In this document: positions 26,319-36,392 of the stretch, one piece after another
How positions within the stretch are numbered: position 1 is the first letter of the stretch
Layout of the letters: each line of letters starts with the position of its first letter
Assembly: GCA_002294185.1 (NCBI GenBank)
Contig: DBFD01000048.1
Span: forward strand, 12,710 to 53,451
DNA: 40,742 bases
Direction: 5' to 3'
From: Paracoccus sp. UBA889
GTDB taxonomy: Bacteria; Pseudomonadota; Alphaproteobacteria; Rhodobacterales; Rhodobacteraceae
Program-made: the position numbers and the translations under genes
The notes under the pieces: model-generated
Told to the model about the DNA's origin: nothing
The model's input: the letters and a program-made list of their open reading frames with translations, nothing else
Databases searched by the model: none

Positions 26319-26321
26319 GTG

Positions 26322-26609
26322 TCAGGGCTGGGGCGGGGCCGGCGGCTGGCCGTGGCGCGCGTCGGGCAGGCCGTGGGTGCCGCAATCGCGCAGGGGCTGA
26401 CGCAGCAACAACCACAGTCCAAGGGCAAAGGCCCCCACACCGACGAGCGGACCCCAATACAGCGTCAGCCAGCCCAGAACCGGCACGCCCAGCACGATCA
26501 TCGTCCAGAAGGCGACAAAACGATGCCTTTGGCGCAAGTATGGGATCAGGCTGGCCAGGAGAACCCAGGCGGCCGCCGCCGCGACCGAACCGATGGCAAG
26601 CAGTGTCAC
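26322..26609 (-). CDS. DUF2484 family small membrane protein
   Basis: A 95-residue protein with two or three hydrophobic segments (residues 3-23, 34-50 and 53-68) and a proline-rich hydrophilic tail ending GQPPAPPQP. It matches the rhodobacterial DUF2484 family, usually encoded between murC and murB; the function is unknown. Its start overlaps the murC stop by ATGA, so it remains coupled to cell-wall genes here, but murB does not follow. The overlap and length support a real gene despite the skewed composition at the C-terminus. Confidence 0.78.
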   Translation of the reverse strand: MTLLAIGSVAAAAAWVLLASLIPYLRQRHRFVAFWTMIVLGVPVLGWLTLYWGPLVGVGAFALGLWLLLRQPLRDCGTHGLPDARHGQPPAPPQP

Positions 26610-28033
26610 GCGGCCCGTCCTTGCAGACGCGCCGGAAGCGCATTGGCCCAGCCCGAGATCGTGCCCGCGCCCAGGCAGACCACCATATCGCCCGGCCGCG
26701 CCTGTTCGCGGACCAGCCGTTCCAGATCATCCTCGTTCAGGATCGCGCGCGCGTGGCGGTGACCATGGGCGATCAATCCGGCCACCAGATCGTCGCGGGT
26801 GGCGCCGGGGATCGGATCTTCGCCGGCGGCATAGACATCGGCGATGGCGACCACGTCGGCCTCGTTGAAACAGGTGCAGAAATCGTCAAAGAGGCTGGAC
26901 AATCGCGAAAAACGGTGCGGCTGGTGGACCGCGATCACCCGACCCTCGGTCGCCTGGCGGGCGGCTTTCAGCACCGCCGCGATTTCTACCGGGTGGTGGC
27001 CGTAATCGTCGATGATGGTGACGCCGCCGACCTCGCCCACACGGGTGAATCGCCGCCCCACGCCGCCGAATTTCGCCAGCGCCTCGCGGATCTCGGCCTT
27101 CTTCATGCCCAGATGGCGCGCCACGGCGACGGCGGCGAGGCAGTTCGAGACGTTGTGGTCGCCCGGCATCGGCAAGGTGCAGCGCTCGATCATCTCGACC
27201 GCGCCCTTGTCGTTGGGGCCTTCGCCCTGCAGCGCGATGTCGAAATGCGCGATGCCCTTGTCATAGGTCAGGTTCATCGCCCGCACATCGGCCTGGGCAT
27301 TGAATCCGAAGGTCACGACGCGGCGTTCGGTCAGCCGGCCGACCAGCGACTGAACCTCGGCATGATCGGTGCAGCAGACCGCAAGACCATAGAACGGGAT
27401 CGAGGATGCAAAATTGTAAAAGCCCTGCCGCAGCGCATCGAAGCTGCCCCAATGTTCCATGTGTTCGGGGTCGATATTGGTGATGATGGCGATGTCGGTG
27501 GGCAGGCGATTGAAGCTGCCGTCGCTTTCGTCGGCCTCGACCACCATCCATTCGCCCGCGCCCGCCCGCGCATTGCTGCCATAGGCGTGGATGACGCCGC
27601 CATTGATGACGGTCGGGTCCAGGTTGCCCGCGTCCAGCAATGTCGCGACCATGGTGGTGGTGGTGGTCTTGCCATGGGTGCCGGCGATGCAGATGTTGGA
27701 TTTCATCCGCATCAGTTCGGCCAGCATCTCGGCCCGGCGGACGACCGGCAGGCCGCGGCGGCGGGCCTCTTCCAGTTCGGGGTTGCCCTTCTTGATCGCG
27801 GTCGAGATGACCACCACGCCGGCCTCGCCCAGGTTTTCGGCGCGCTGCCCTTCGAATACGGTCGCACCCAGGGTTTCCAGGCGGTCGGTGATCTTCGAGC
27901 GTTTCGCATCGCTGCCCTGGACGCGGTAGCCCAGCGTCATCAGCACCTCGGCGATCCCCGACATGCCGATTCCGCCGATGCCCACGAAGTGAATGGGACC
28001 AAGTTCACCGGGCAGTTTGGTGGCGGCATTCAT
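26606..28033 (-). CDS. murC: UDP-N-acetylmuramate-L-alanine ligase MurC
   Basis: MurC adds L-alanine to UDP-MurNAc, the first amino acid of the peptidoglycan stem. The 475-residue protein has the UDP-binding Rossmann loop [18 protein letters not shown], the ATP-binding P-loop [14 protein letters not shown], a central ligase region with [11 protein letters not shown] and the C-terminal domain with [12 protein letters not shown]...QPHRFSR. All expected motifs and length are present. Its start shares a base with the murG stop (TGATG), and its stop overlaps the DUF2484 start. Confidence 0.97.
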   Translation of the reverse strand: MNAATKLPGELGPIHFVGIGGIGMSGIAEVLMTLGYRVQGSDAKRSKITDRLETLGATVFEGQRAENLGEAGVVVISTAIKKGNPELEEARRRGLPVVRRAEMLAELMRMKSNICIAGTHGKTTTTTMVATLLDAGNLDPTVINGGVIHAYGSNARAGAGEWMVVEADESDGSFNRLPTDIAIITNIDPEHMEHWGSFDALRQGFYNFASSIPFYGLAVCCTDHAEVQSLVGRLTERRVVTFGFNAQADVRAMNLTYDKGIAHFDIALQGEGPNDKGAVEMIERCTLPMPGDHNVSNCLAAVAVARHLGMKKAEIREALAKFGGVGRRFTRVGEVGGVTIIDDYGHHPVEIAAVLKAARQATEGRVIAVHQPHRFSRLSSLFDDFCTCFNEADVVAIADVYAAGEDPIPGATRDDLVAGLIAHGHRHARAILNEDDLERLVREQARPGDMVVCLGAGTISGWANALPARLQGRAA

Positions 28034-29115
28034 CAGGCAATCTCCGTGACAAGGTCGTAAAGGCGGCGCGCGGCATCGGGACGGGCCAGCGACAGCGCGG
28101 CCGAGGCCATGGCGCGCGCACGCGCGGGATCGGTCAGGATCGCCTGCATGTCGCGCGCAAGGGTTTCGGGGTCAAGCGTCGATTCGGCACGCAGCAGCGC
28201 GGCGCCGGCATCGGCCAGGGCCCGCGCATTGGCGGATTGGTGGTCGCCCGCGGCAGCGGCGAAGGGGATCAGGATGGCGGGCCGGCCGATCACCGTGATG
28301 TCGGCGATGGACGAGGCACCGGCACGGCTGATGACCAGTTGCGCCCGCGCCAGCCTTTCGGGAACATCGGCGAAGAAGGGCTGCACATCCGCCGTTACGC
28401 CCGCCGCATCATAGGCGGCGGCGACCCGATCCGCGTCCTCGGAGCGGGCCTGATGGCTTAGGCGCAGCCGGGTGCGCAGATCGGCGGGCAAAACGGCAAT
28501 GGCGGCGGGAACCATGTCGGACAGGACGCGCGCGCCCTGACTTCCGCCGATGACCACGAGGTTCAGACCGCCTTCATCGGGATCGGCATAGGGACTGGCC
28601 GCGTGGTCCAGGACCGAGGCGCGGACCGGATTGCCGGTATGGATGCCCGCGACCCCTCGCGGCAGCGCGGTCGGCCAGATACCGCAGGCGATGCGATGGA
28701 CACGCGCCGCGAAAAGGCGGTTCACGCGGCCCATGACGCCGTTCTGTTCGTGGATCATGCGCGGCAGCCCCATGCTGAGCGCCGCCGACAGGGCGGGAAT
28801 CGTCGGATAGCCGCCGAAGCCTATGACGACCGAGGGCCGGTCGCCGGCAAAGGCGCGGCGCGCGGCCATGATGCCTGCAGCGATCGTGAAGGGCGCGGTC
28901 AGCTTGCCAGGAATGCCCCCGCGCGCCGTGGTGGCTGCGGGAACGATGCTGCGCTGGACCGCGTCGGGAAAGGCCCCGGCATAGCGCGCGCCGCGTTCGT
29001 CGGTGGACAATGCGACGCGCCAGCCCTCGGCCAGCATCAGCTCGGCCAGGGCCTGGGCGGGAAACATGTGCCCGCCCGTGCCGCCGGCCGCGATCAGCGC
29101 AAGCGGTGCGGCCAT
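28033..29115 (-). CDS. murG: MurG, undecaprenyl-PP-MurNAc-pentapeptide GlcNAc transferase
   Basis: MurG makes lipid II from lipid I at the inner face of the membrane. The 360-residue GT-B glycosyltransferase starts [20 protein letters not shown] with the GGTGGH motif; [31 protein letters not shown] and [11 protein letters not shown] follow, and the UDP-GlcNAc site is near [20 protein letters not shown] placed the start at 29115 on the TGATG junction with ftsW; the frame is open far upstream inside ftsW. Gene order ftsW-murG-murC is that of the dcw cluster. Confidence 0.97.
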   Translation of the reverse strand: MAAPLALIAAGGTGGHMFPAQALAELMLAEGWRVALSTDERGARYAGAFPDAVQRSIVPAATTARGGIPGKLTAPFTIAAGIMAARRAFAGDRPSVVIGFGGYPTIPALSAALSMGLPRMIHEQNGVMGRVNRLFAARVHRIACGIWPTALPRGVAGIHTGNPVRASVLDHAASPYADPDEGGLNLVVIGGSQGARVLSDMVPAAIAVLPADLRTRLRLSHQARSEDADRVAAAYDAAGVTADVQPFFADVPERLARAQLVISRAGASSIADITVIGRPAILIPFAAAAGDHQSANARALADAGAALLRAESTLDPETLARDMQAILTDPARARAMASAALSLARPDAARRLYDLVTEIA

Positions 29116-30278
29116 CAGCGGCCTCGCCGCAGGATCTCGGCCATTTCGCCCTGTGGGCGGGCCCGGGTCAGCGCCAGCAGCATTCCCATCGTGATGCCGG
29201 ATGCGATCACCGATGAACCGCCATAGCTGACGAAGGGCAGCGTCATGCCCTTGGCCGGCAGCAGCCGGACCGCGACGCCCATGTTGATCAGCGCCTGCAC
29301 GCCAAAGGCGCAGGCCAGCCCGGTGCCCGCGATGCGGGCGAAGGGATCGCGTTCCCGCAGCAGACGCAACAGCGAGCGGCTGACGATGGTGGCGTAAAGC
29401 AGGATGATCGCCAGAACCATGATCGTGCCATATTCCTCGGCCGCCACCGCGATGATGAAGTCGGTATGGGCGTCGGGCAGCGACCACTTGACGGTGCCTT
29501 CGCCCACGCCGACGCCGAAGAAGCCGCCTTCCTGAATCGCGTTGGTGGCATAGCCGATCTGCGTGCGGGGATCGATCTCGGGGTTCAGGAATCCGTTGAT
29601 CCGGCGGGCGAAGTGTTCCGAAGCCCCATAGGCGAAAAGACCGCCCAGGCCAGCGATGCCGGTAACGCCCAGCAAAAGCACCATCGGCGCCCCGGCCACG
29701 AAATACATCACCAGCCAGGCAAACAGCACCAGCGAGGCCTGCCCGAAATCGGGTTGCAGGGCCAGAAGCAGGACCACCACCATCGCCGTGAAAAAGGAAT
29801 ACAACCGGCCCGGCGGGCCTCCGACCTCCTGGCTGGCGGCCATGAACCAGGCCGAGAGCGCGACGAAGCCCGGCTTCAGGAACTCGGACGGCTGGATCGA
29901 GACAAAGCCCAGGCTCAGCCAGCGCGTCGCGCCCTTGCCGAAATCGGTGCCGAAGAAAGGCAGCGCCCCGAGCAATGCGAAGGCCGCGATGAAGCCAAGC
30001 ACGCCCAGCCGCCGGACCTGCCGCGGCGACAGCATCGAGACGACCAGCATCACCAGCAGCGCCAGACCGCCAAAGATCGCCTGGCGCTGGACATAGTAGA
30101 ATCGCGGCAGGTCGTTCTTTTCGGCCAGCGGCACCGATGCCGCCAGCCCCAGAAGAAGGCCTGTCGCAAAAAGCCCCACCACGCAGGCCAGCGCCCACCT
30201 GTCCAGGGTCCGCCACCAGCGTGGAAGAATCGGATCCCCCGCCCTCGCGGGGGTCGTGCCAAAGACCATCTCGGTCAT
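29115..30278 (-). CDS. ftsW: SEDS peptidoglycan polymerase FtsW
   Basis: FtsW is the septal SEDS glycosyltransferase that works with FtsI. The 387-residue protein starts [20 protein letters not shown], typical of rhodobacterial FtsW, and has about ten membrane segments. Conserved family segments include [30 protein letters not shown], and a C-terminal [13 protein letters not shown] motif. An alternative start three codons later cannot be excluded. It lies only 60 bases from a terminator-like hairpin of the upstream DUF1989 gene, so the ftsW-murG-murC-DUF2484 unit must have a promoter in that short gap, or else be read from upstream. Confidence 0.95.
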   Translation of the reverse strand: MTEMVFGTTPARAGDPILPRWWRTLDRWALACVVGLFATGLLLGLAASVPLAEKNDLPRFYYVQRQAIFGGLALLVMLVVSMLSPRQVRRLGVLGFIAAFALLGALPFFGTDFGKGATRWLSLGFVSIQPSEFLKPGFVALSAWFMAASQEVGGPPGRLYSFFTAMVVVLLLALQPDFGQASLVLFAWLVMYFVAGAPMVLLLGVTGIAGLGGLFAYGASEHFARRINGFLNPEIDPRTQIGYATNAIQEGGFFGVGVGEGTVKWSLPDAHTDFIIAVAAEEYGTIMVLAIILLYATIVSRSLLRLLRERDPFARIAGTGLACAFGVQALINMGVAVRLLPAKGMTLPFVSYGGSSVIASGITMGMLLALTRARPQGEMAEILRRGR

Positions 30279-30337
30279 GGGAATACCGCCGTCACTGCCT
30301 CTGCCTCGTCCGGTTTTCCCGGATCTGAGACAGAGAA

Positions 30338-30362
30338 TAGCGCGGTTTTCCGCCCCGCGCTA
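30338..30362 (-). terminator. intrinsic terminator-like hairpin after the DUF1989 gene
   Basis: TAGCGCGG (30338-30345) and CCGCGCTA (30355-30362) form a perfect 8-bp stem with a nine-base loop. On the minus strand the stem is followed by TTCTCTGTCTC, a T-rich run, 45 bases past the DUF1989 stop. It separates that gene from ftsW. Confidence 0.6.
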
Positions 30363-30406
30363 CAGCCGAATGCAGCCTTTGCACGCATAAGTTGAATTTA
30401 CGCGCC

Positions 30407-31249
30407 TCAGCGCGCGCCATGGCTGCGGTCATAGCCGTTCGGTGGCGGCGGCGACCAGCCTGCGGGCGTCCGGGCGGGCCGGAACATCTGCACCGAAAGC
30501 GGATAGCAGCGCGCCGCATCCGAGGAATGTTCGGCCGAACAATCCCCGCCCGGACAGGCGGACAGCGCCCCCAGCAGGTCGATTTCGGCGAAGAATTCCA
30601 GATAATCGCCGGGCCGGACGGGGCTGGCCTTCATGAAATATCGCCCGGAATCACGGGCGAAGCCGGTGCACATGAAGACGTTCAGCACATCGTGAACATG
30701 GGCCTCGGCCTGTTCCGGCGTCAGGCCCCGCGCCCCGGCCAGTGCGCGGATCAGGTTGGAATGGCAGCAATGATGATAATGCCCGCCCGTCAGCAAATTA
30801 TGCGTATAGGGATCGCAGCGTGTGCCGATCACATCGTGGACGCTGCCGCCGAAATCGTCGATGCCATACCAGGCCAGCGTGTCCTCGGTGATCGTGGCCA
30901 TCGGCCGCAGGCCTGGGAACGAGGACCACAACCGGTCGCCCGTGCTCAGATGGCTGCCATGCAGGGCCCGGGTCTTGCCGGAATAGAAGCGTTCCGACAG
31001 ATCCGCCGACCACAGGTTCAGATCCCCGACCTGGGGTCCCTCGATGCAGAGGATGCGGAAGAAATGGCCGGCGGGCACGGTGAAACAGCGCGCCTCACGA
31101 GGCGGGACCACGATTTCGTCCACCTGCCGCCAGCCGTTTCGCGCGGCCAGAAGGCCGGGCAGATCCGGCTGCGGCAGTGTCTCGACGGGATAACAGTCGA
31201 CAGGGATCGCGGCGCGGCGTGCCCCTGCATCATCGGGTTGGTCCTGCAT
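30407..31249 (-). CDS. DUF1989 (urea carboxylase-associated) family protein
   Basis: The 280-residue protein matches the DUF1989/urea carboxylase-associated family. Visible segments are EIVVPPREARCFTVPAGHFF, DLNLWSADLSERFYSGKTR, HGSHLSTGDRLWSSFPGLRP, a histidine/cysteine-rich GGHYHHCCHSNLIRAL that could bind metal, and DVLNVFMCTGFARDSGRYFM. Relatives sit beside urea carboxylase or allophanate genes, but none is seen here, so the gene is a stand-alone member and its substrate is open. A terminator-like hairpin follows. It is divergent from chrA with about 85-97 bases between the starts; that gap holds no clear promoter. Confidence 0.85.
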   Translation of the reverse strand: MQDQPDDAGARRAAIPVDCYPVETLPQPDLPGLLAARNGWRQVDEIVVPPREARCFTVPAGHFFRILCIEGPQVGDLNLWSADLSERFYSGKTRALHGSHLSTGDRLWSSFPGLRPMATITEDTLAWYGIDDFGGSVHDVIGTRCDPYTHNLLTGGHYHHCCHSNLIRALAGARGLTPEQAEAHVHDVLNVFMCTGFARDSGRYFMKASPVRPGDYLEFFAEIDLLGALSACPGGDCSAEHSSDAARCYPLSVQMFRPARTPAGWSPPPPNGYDRSHGAR

Positions 31250-31345
31250 CGTCTTTCCCCCTCTTCATCACGCGCGATCCATCCACGGCAGCGCCACGAT
31301 CCACCAGGCATTTTCCCGCCACGCGTTACCATTATGATCGCGCCG

Positions 31346-32527
31346 ATGACCGATTCGCACCGCCTGCCCGAAATCGCCCGCGCTTTTCTGCGCCTCGGCC
31401 TGACCAGTTTCGGCGGCCCCATCGCCCATCTGGCCTATTTCCGCGAGGATCTGGTCCTCCGCCGCAACTGGATCACTGATGCCCGCTATGCCGAGATCGT
31501 CGCGCTGAGCCAGTTTCTGCCTGGTCCCGCCTCGTCCCAGACCGCCTTTGCCCTGGGCTGGCAGCGCGGCGGCGCGACGGGGGCGTTGACGGCGACGCTG
31601 GCCTTTACCCTGCCCTCGGCGCTGGCGATGATTCTGCTGGCGGCGACGGTCGGCGCGGCGCCGCCCGACGAGGGGCTGGCCGGCGGCCTGATTGCCGGGC
31701 TGAAGATTACCGCCGTGGCGATCGTGGCCCACGCGGTTTTCGGCATGGCGCGCGTGCTGGCGCCGTCGGGCGCGCGGGCGGGGATCGCGCTGGCCGCGCT
31801 GGCGTCGCTGTCGGCGATGCCGACCGCCGCCTGGATGCAGGTCGTGGTCATCGCCGGCGGTGCGCTTGCGGGTCTGCTGCTGCGGGTGGCACGCCTGGCC
31901 GAGGCACAGCCTCAGCAGCCGCTGCGCGGCCCGTCGCGGCGCAACGCGGCGCTGTGCGCGATCCTGTTCGGGGTCTTGCTGCTGCTTTCGCCGCTGCTGG
32001 TCGGTGCGGGCATTCCGGCCCGGATCGCGGAGGTCTTTTACCGCGCGGGGGCATTGGTTTTCGGCGGCGGCCATGTGGTGCTGCCACTGCTCGAAGCGGG
32101 AACCGTGCAGGGCGGCTTGGTGCCCGAGGCCAGTTTCCTGGCCGGCTATGGCGCGGCGCAGGCCATGCCGGGGCCGCTTTTCACCTTTGCCGGCTGGCTG
32201 GGACAGATCGCGGGCGGCCCGGCGGGCGCGATCATCGGCCTGATCGCGATCTTCCTGCCGGGATTTCTGCTGATGGCGGCCGCCCTGCCCTTCTGGTCGG
32301 CGATTTCGGCCAGTCACCGGGCGCGCCACGCCGGCGCCGGCGCGAACGCGGCGGTCGTGGGCGTGCTGGGCGCGGCGCTTTATGATCCGGTCTTTACAGG
32401 CGGCGTCACGCAATCCGGGGATTTCGCGCTGGCGGTGACCCTGTTCCTGATGCTGTCCTTGTGGCGGCGACCGGCCTGGCAGGTCGTGATCACGGGCGCG
32501 CTCGGCGGGATGGCGCTGGCGCTCTAG
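31346..32527 (+). CDS. chrA: chromate transporter ChrA
   Basis: A 393-residue CHR-family membrane protein expected to export chromate. Two homologous CHR domains are visible: the first has TSFGGPIAHLAYFRED and ALSQFLPGPASSQ, the second has FGGGHVVLPLLE and GYGAAQAMPGPLFTFAGWLG. About ten to twelve hydrophobic segments are present. The start is uncertain: ATG 31346 (MTDSHRLPEI) fits the family N-terminus; ATG 31334 adds four residues; neither has a clear ribosome binding site. No chrB regulator is next to it. Sulfate-like anions are alternative substrates within the family. The 3' gap to nrdJ carries a terminator hairpin for the opposite strand. Confidence 0.92.
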   Translation: MTDSHRLPEIARAFLRLGLTSFGGPIAHLAYFREDLVLRRNWITDARYAEIVALSQFLPGPASSQTAFALGWQRGGATGALTATLAFTLPSALAMILLAATVGAAPPDEGLAGGLIAGLKITAVAIVAHAVFGMARVLAPSGARAGIALAALASLSAMPTAAWMQVVVIAGGALAGLLLRVARLAEAQPQQPLRGPSRRNAALCAILFGVLLLLSPLLVGAGIPARIAEVFYRAGALVFGGGHVVLPLLEAGTVQGGLVPEASFLAGYGAAQAMPGPLFTFAGWLGQIAGGPAGAIIGLIAIFLPGFLLMAAALPFWSAISASHRARHAGAGANAAVVGVLGAALYDPVFTGGVTQSGDFALAVTLFLMLSLWRRPAWQVVITGALGGMALAL

Positions 32528-32595
32528 CGGTCCGGATCAGCCGGGGTCAGGACCGGCCAGTCCAGGCCGGCATCCGGCCATTCGCGAATGAAAGA

Positions 32596-32627
32596 CCCCC
32601 CGCGTCTCGCTGCCACGGCGCGGGGGG
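32596..32627 (-). terminator. intrinsic terminator of nrdJ
   Basis: CCCCCCGCG (32596-32604) pairs perfectly with CGCGGGGGG (32619-32627), nine bp with a 14-base loop. Read on the minus strand the stem is followed by TCTTTCATTC, fitting an intrinsic terminator about 130 bases past the nrdJ stop; on the plus strand it may also stop chrA transcription. The rest of the 226-base gap holds nothing evident. Confidence 0.65.
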
Positions 32628-32753
32628 CTGGGGTCAGGCTGCGCCTCTTGCCGGACGCATCTGCTTCGATAGGGGCGCGAGAGGGAGGAGGGAAACCCGC
32701 GACCTGGCCTGACATGGCAATGCGTGGCCTGCGACAGGCCCCGCGCAGTCGGT

Positions 32754-35700
32754 TCAGCTACAACCTGAGGTGCCGCCGCAGGTGTTGCACTTCATGCAGG
32801 TGCCGTTGCGGACCAGCGTGTAATTGCCGCATTCGCCGCAAGGATCGCCCTCGTAGCCCTGCATCTTGGCCTTTTTGCGCTGGTCGATCGGCGCAGCCGC
32901 GACCGGGGCGGCCTGAAAGCCGGCGCCGCCTTCGGCCATGCCGGTGGCGACCGCCGTCCTCGAAGCGCCGCCCTGCAGCACCATCAGGTCCTGCGGCAAG
33001 CGTTTGCGCAAATATCCGGCGCTGCTGATCTGCTTCAGCATGGTCAGCGATTTCAGTTCGGCCTGCTCGGTCACCGGGGCCAGGTTCTGACCCTCGTGTT
33101 CGCCGCCACCAAGATCGTCGAATGACGCCCCTTCCGGCTTCACATGGGCCAGATCGGTGCGGTCGAGATAGCTGACCGCCAGTTCGCGGAACACGTAATC
33201 CAGGATCGAGGTGGCGTTCTTGATGCTGTCATTGCCCTGAACCATCCCCGCCGGTTCGAACCGGGTGAAGGTAAAGGCATCGACAAATTCCTCCAGCGGC
33301 ACGCCGTATTGCAGGCCGACCGATACGGCGATGGCGAAATTGTTCATCATCGCCCGGAAGCCCGCGCCTTCCTTGTGCATGTCGATGAAGATCTCGCCCA
33401 GGCCGCCATCATCGTATTCGCCGGTCCTCAGATAGACCTTGTGGCCGCCGACGATGGCCTTCTGGGTATAGCCCTTGCGCCGCTGCGGCAGTTTCTCGCG
33501 GTGGCTGCGCACGGCCTCCTTGACGATGATCCGCTCGACGATCTTTTCGGCGACGATTGTGGCCTTTTCACGGGCGCTGCCGGTGGCGAGGATTTCCTCG
33601 GCCTCCTCGTCGTCTTCGACCAGGGCCGCGGCCAGCGGCTGCGACAGCTTGGATCCGTCGCGGTACAGGGCATTGGCCTTGATGCCGAGGCTGTGCGACA
33701 GCTCGTAGGCGGCCAGCGCGTCGGCGATGGTGGCGCTGTTGGGCATGTTGATCGTCTTGCTGATCGCGCCCGAGATGAAGGATTGCGCGGCGGCCATCAT
33801 GTGGATGTGGCTGTCCACGGACAGATACCGCTTGCCGCGCTTGCCGCAGGGATTGGCGCAGTCGAAGACCGGCAGATGTTCATCCTTCAGGAAAGGCGCG
33901 CCTTCCAGCGTCATCGTTCCGCAGACGTGATCGTTGGCGGCGTCGATCTGCTGCTTCGAGAAGCCCAGATGCCGCAGCAGATCAAAGGCGGGATCGTTCA
34001 GCTTGTCGGCCGGGATGCCCAGCGTCTGCCTGCAGAAATCCTCGCCCAGTGTCCATTGGTTGAAGACGAAGCGGATATCGAACGCCGTGGCCAGGGCGGC
34101 CTCGACCTTCTCGATCTCGCGCGGGCCGAAACCGTGCCCGGCCAGCGCGGTGTGATTGATGCCGGGGCAATTGCCAAGGCTGGCATGGCCCACCGCATAG
34201 GCGATGATTTCCTCGATCTGGGCGGATGCATAGCCCAATGTGTCAAGCGCGGCCGGGACCGACTGGTTGATGATCTTGAAATAGCCGCCTCCGGCCAGCT
34301 TCTTGAACTTGACCAGTGCGAAGTCGGGCTCGATTCCGGTCGTGTCGCAATCCATGACCAGCCCGATCGTGCCGGTTGGCGCAATGACGGTCGACTGGGC
34401 GTTGCGGAACCCGTGATCCTCGCCCAGCGTCAGCGCTTCGTCCCAGGCCTCGCGGGCCAGTGCGACCAGACGCGGATCGGGGCAATTGCCGGCATCCAGC
34501 GCCACGGGGCGGACATTGATGCCGTGATAGGCCTCGGTTCCGTGGGCCGCGGCGCGGTGGTTGCGAATCACGCGCAGCATGTGCTCGGCGTTGCGCCCGT
34601 ATCCGGGAAACGCCCCCAGCTCCGACGCCATCTCGGCCGAGGTGGCATAGGCAATGCCGGTCATGATCGCGGTCAGCGCGCCGCACAGCGCGCGGCCCTG
34701 ATCACTGTCATAACCCAGGCCCATGTTCATCAGCAGGCCGCCGATATTGGCATAGCCCAGGCCCAGCGTGCGGTAATCATAGCTGCGCTGCGCGATCTCC
34801 TTGCTGGGGAATTGCGCCATCAGCACGCTGATCTCCAGCGTCACGGTCCACAGCCGCGTGGCGTGGACATAGGCATCGGCGTCGAAACGCTCGCCGGTCC
34901 AGAAGCTCAGAAGGTTCATCGAGGCCAGGTTGCAGGCCGTGTCGTCGAGGAACATGTATTCGCTGCACGGGTTCGATCCGCGGATGGCGCCGTCCTCGGG
35001 GCAGGTATGCCAGGCATTGACGGTATCGTGGAACTGGATTCCCGGATCGGCGCAGGCCCAGGCGGCATGACCGACCTGATCCCACAATTCGCGGGCGCTG
35101 ACGGTCCTGGCGACCTTGCCATCGGTGCGGCGCAGCAGCTCCCACGGCCTGTCATCGCGGACCGCGTTCAGGAAGGCGTCGGTGACGCGGACCGAATTGT
35201 TGCTGTTCTGTCCCGAGACGCTGACATAGGCCTCGCTGTCCCAGTCGGTATCGTAGGTCGGGAATTCGATACTGTCGAAACCCTGACGGGCATATTGCAG
35301 CACGCGGTTGATATAGGTTTCGGGTATCATCGCCTTCTTGGCACCCCGGATCGCAGCTTTCAGACCGTCATTGACGGCCGGGTCGGTCGCATCCTCGATG
35401 CTGCCGTCCCAGGCGCCGATGGCGGCGAAGATGTCGTTCAGCTTCGCCTCGTGGGCCTTGGACCCGGCGACGAGGCTGGCGACCTTCTGTTCCTCGATGA
35501 CCTTCCAGTTGATGAAAGCTTCGATATCGGGGTGATCCATGTCGCAGATCACCATCTTGGCGGCGCGGCGGGTGGTGCCGCCCGACTTGATCGCGCCGGC
35601 CGCCCGGTCGCCGATCTTCAGAAAGCCCATCAGGCCGCTGGACCTGCCGCCGCCCGACAGGCTTTCGCCCTCGCCGCGCAGACTGGAGAAATTGGTGCCG

Positions 35701-36392
35701 GTGCCGCTGCCATATTTGAACAGGCGCGCCTCGCGGACCCACAGATCCATGATCCCGCCCTCGTTCACCAGATCGTCGCCAACCGACTGGATGAAGCAGG
35801 CATGGGGCTGGGGATGTTCATAGGCGCTGGCCGACTTGACCAGCTTGCCGGTCCTGAAATCGACATAGAAATGCCCCTGCGACGGGCCGTCGATGCCATA
35901 GGCCCAGTGCAGGCCGGTATTGAACCATTGCGGGCTGTTGGGCGCGGCCATCTGTCGGGCCAGCGTGAAGCGCATCTCGTCATAATAGGCGCGGGCGTCT
36001 TCTTCGTTGGAAAAATACCCGCCTTTCCAACCCCAATAGGCCCAGGCCCCGGCCAGACGGTCAAAGACCTGTCTGGCGCTGGTCTCGCCGCCGTAGCGCT
36101 GGCTTTCGGGCAGGGCCTCCAGCGCATCGGTATCGGCCACGCTGCGCCACAGGAAATCCGGCACGCCCTTTTCCCTGACCCGCTTCAGCAGCAGGGGCAC
36201 GCCGGCCTTGCGGAAATATTTCTGCGCGATGACGTCGGCAGCGACTTGGCTCCAGCTTTCGGGGATCTCGATATTGTCGAGCTTGAACACCACGGTGCCG
36301 TCCGGGTTGCGGATTTCCGAGCCGGTCCGGGTAAAGTCGATCCCGGCATAGGCATCCCGCCCGGCGGTGGTGAATTTGCGTTCGATCTTCAT
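32754..36392 (-). CDS. nrdJ: adenosylcobalamin-dependent ribonucleotide reductase (class II) NrdJ
   Basis: NrdJ makes deoxyribonucleotides using B12 and needs no oxygen. The 1212-residue length is normal for the alphaproteobacterial class II enzyme. Landmarks: the N-terminal [17 protein letters not shown] segment, active-site cysteine in [31 protein letters not shown], the [20 protein letters not shown] active-site loop (Asn-Cys-Glu triad), later [16 protein letters not shown], and a C-terminal cysteine-rich ribbon (CGECG...[13 protein letters not shown]) that carries the redox pair or zinc. GAGGGGCG and GGGGA precede the start. Upstream, a NrdR-box-like palindrome is seen. It is a single transcription unit closed by a terminator. 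Confidence 0.97.
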   Translation of the reverse strand: MKIERKFTTAGRDAYAGIDFTRTGSEIRNPDGTVVFKLDNIEIPESWSQVAADVIAQKYFRKAGVPLLLKRVREKGVPDFLWRSVADTDALEALPESQRYGGETSARQVFDRLAGAWAYWGWKGGYFSNEEDARAYYDEMRFTLARQMAAPNSPQWFNTGLHWAYGIDGPSQGHFYVDFRTGKLVKSASAYEHPQPHACFIQSVGDDLVNEGGIMDLWVREARLFKYGSGTGTNFSSLRGEGESLSGGGRSSGLMGFLKIGDRAAGAIKSGGTTRRAAKMVICDMDHPDIEAFINWKVIEEQKVASLVAGSKAHEAKLNDIFAAIGAWDGSIEDATDPAVNDGLKAAIRGAKKAMIPETYINRVLQYARQGFDSIEFPTYDTDWDSEAYVSVSGQNSNNSVRVTDAFLNAVRDDRPWELLRRTDGKVARTVSARELWDQVGHAAWACADPGIQFHDTVNAWHTCPEDGAIRGSNPCSEYMFLDDTACNLASMNLLSFWTGERFDADAYVHATRLWTVTLEISVLMAQFPSKEIAQRSYDYRTLGLGYANIGGLLMNMGLGYDSDQGRALCGALTAIMTGIAYATSAEMASELGAFPGYGRNAEHMLRVIRNHRAAAHGTEAYHGINVRPVALDAGNCPDPRLVALAREAWDEALTLGEDHGFRNAQSTVIAPTGTIGLVMDCDTTGIEPDFALVKFKKLAGGGYFKIINQSVPAALDTLGYASAQIEEIIAYAVGHASLGNCPGINHTALAGHGFGPREIEKVEAALATAFDIRFVFNQWTLGEDFCRQTLGIPADKLNDPAFDLLRHLGFSKQQIDAANDHVCGTMTLEGAPFLKDEHLPVFDCANPCGKRGKRYLSVDSHIHMMAAAQSFISGAISKTINMPNSATIADALAAYELSHSLGIKANALYRDGSKLSQPLAAALVEDDEEAEEILATGSAREKATIVAEKIVERIIVKEAVRSHREKLPQRRKGYTQKAIVGGHKVYLRTGEYDDGGLGEIFIDMHKEGAGFRAMMNNFAIAVSVGLQYGVPLEEFVDAFTFTRFEPAGMVQGNDSIKNATSILDYVFRELAVSYLDRTDLAHVKPEGASFDDLGGGEHEGQNLAPVTEQAELKSLTMLKQISSAGYLRKRLPQDLMVLQGGASRTAVATGMAEGGAGFQAAPVAAAPIDQRKKAKMQGYEGDPCGECGNYTLVRNGTCMKCNTCGGTSGCS

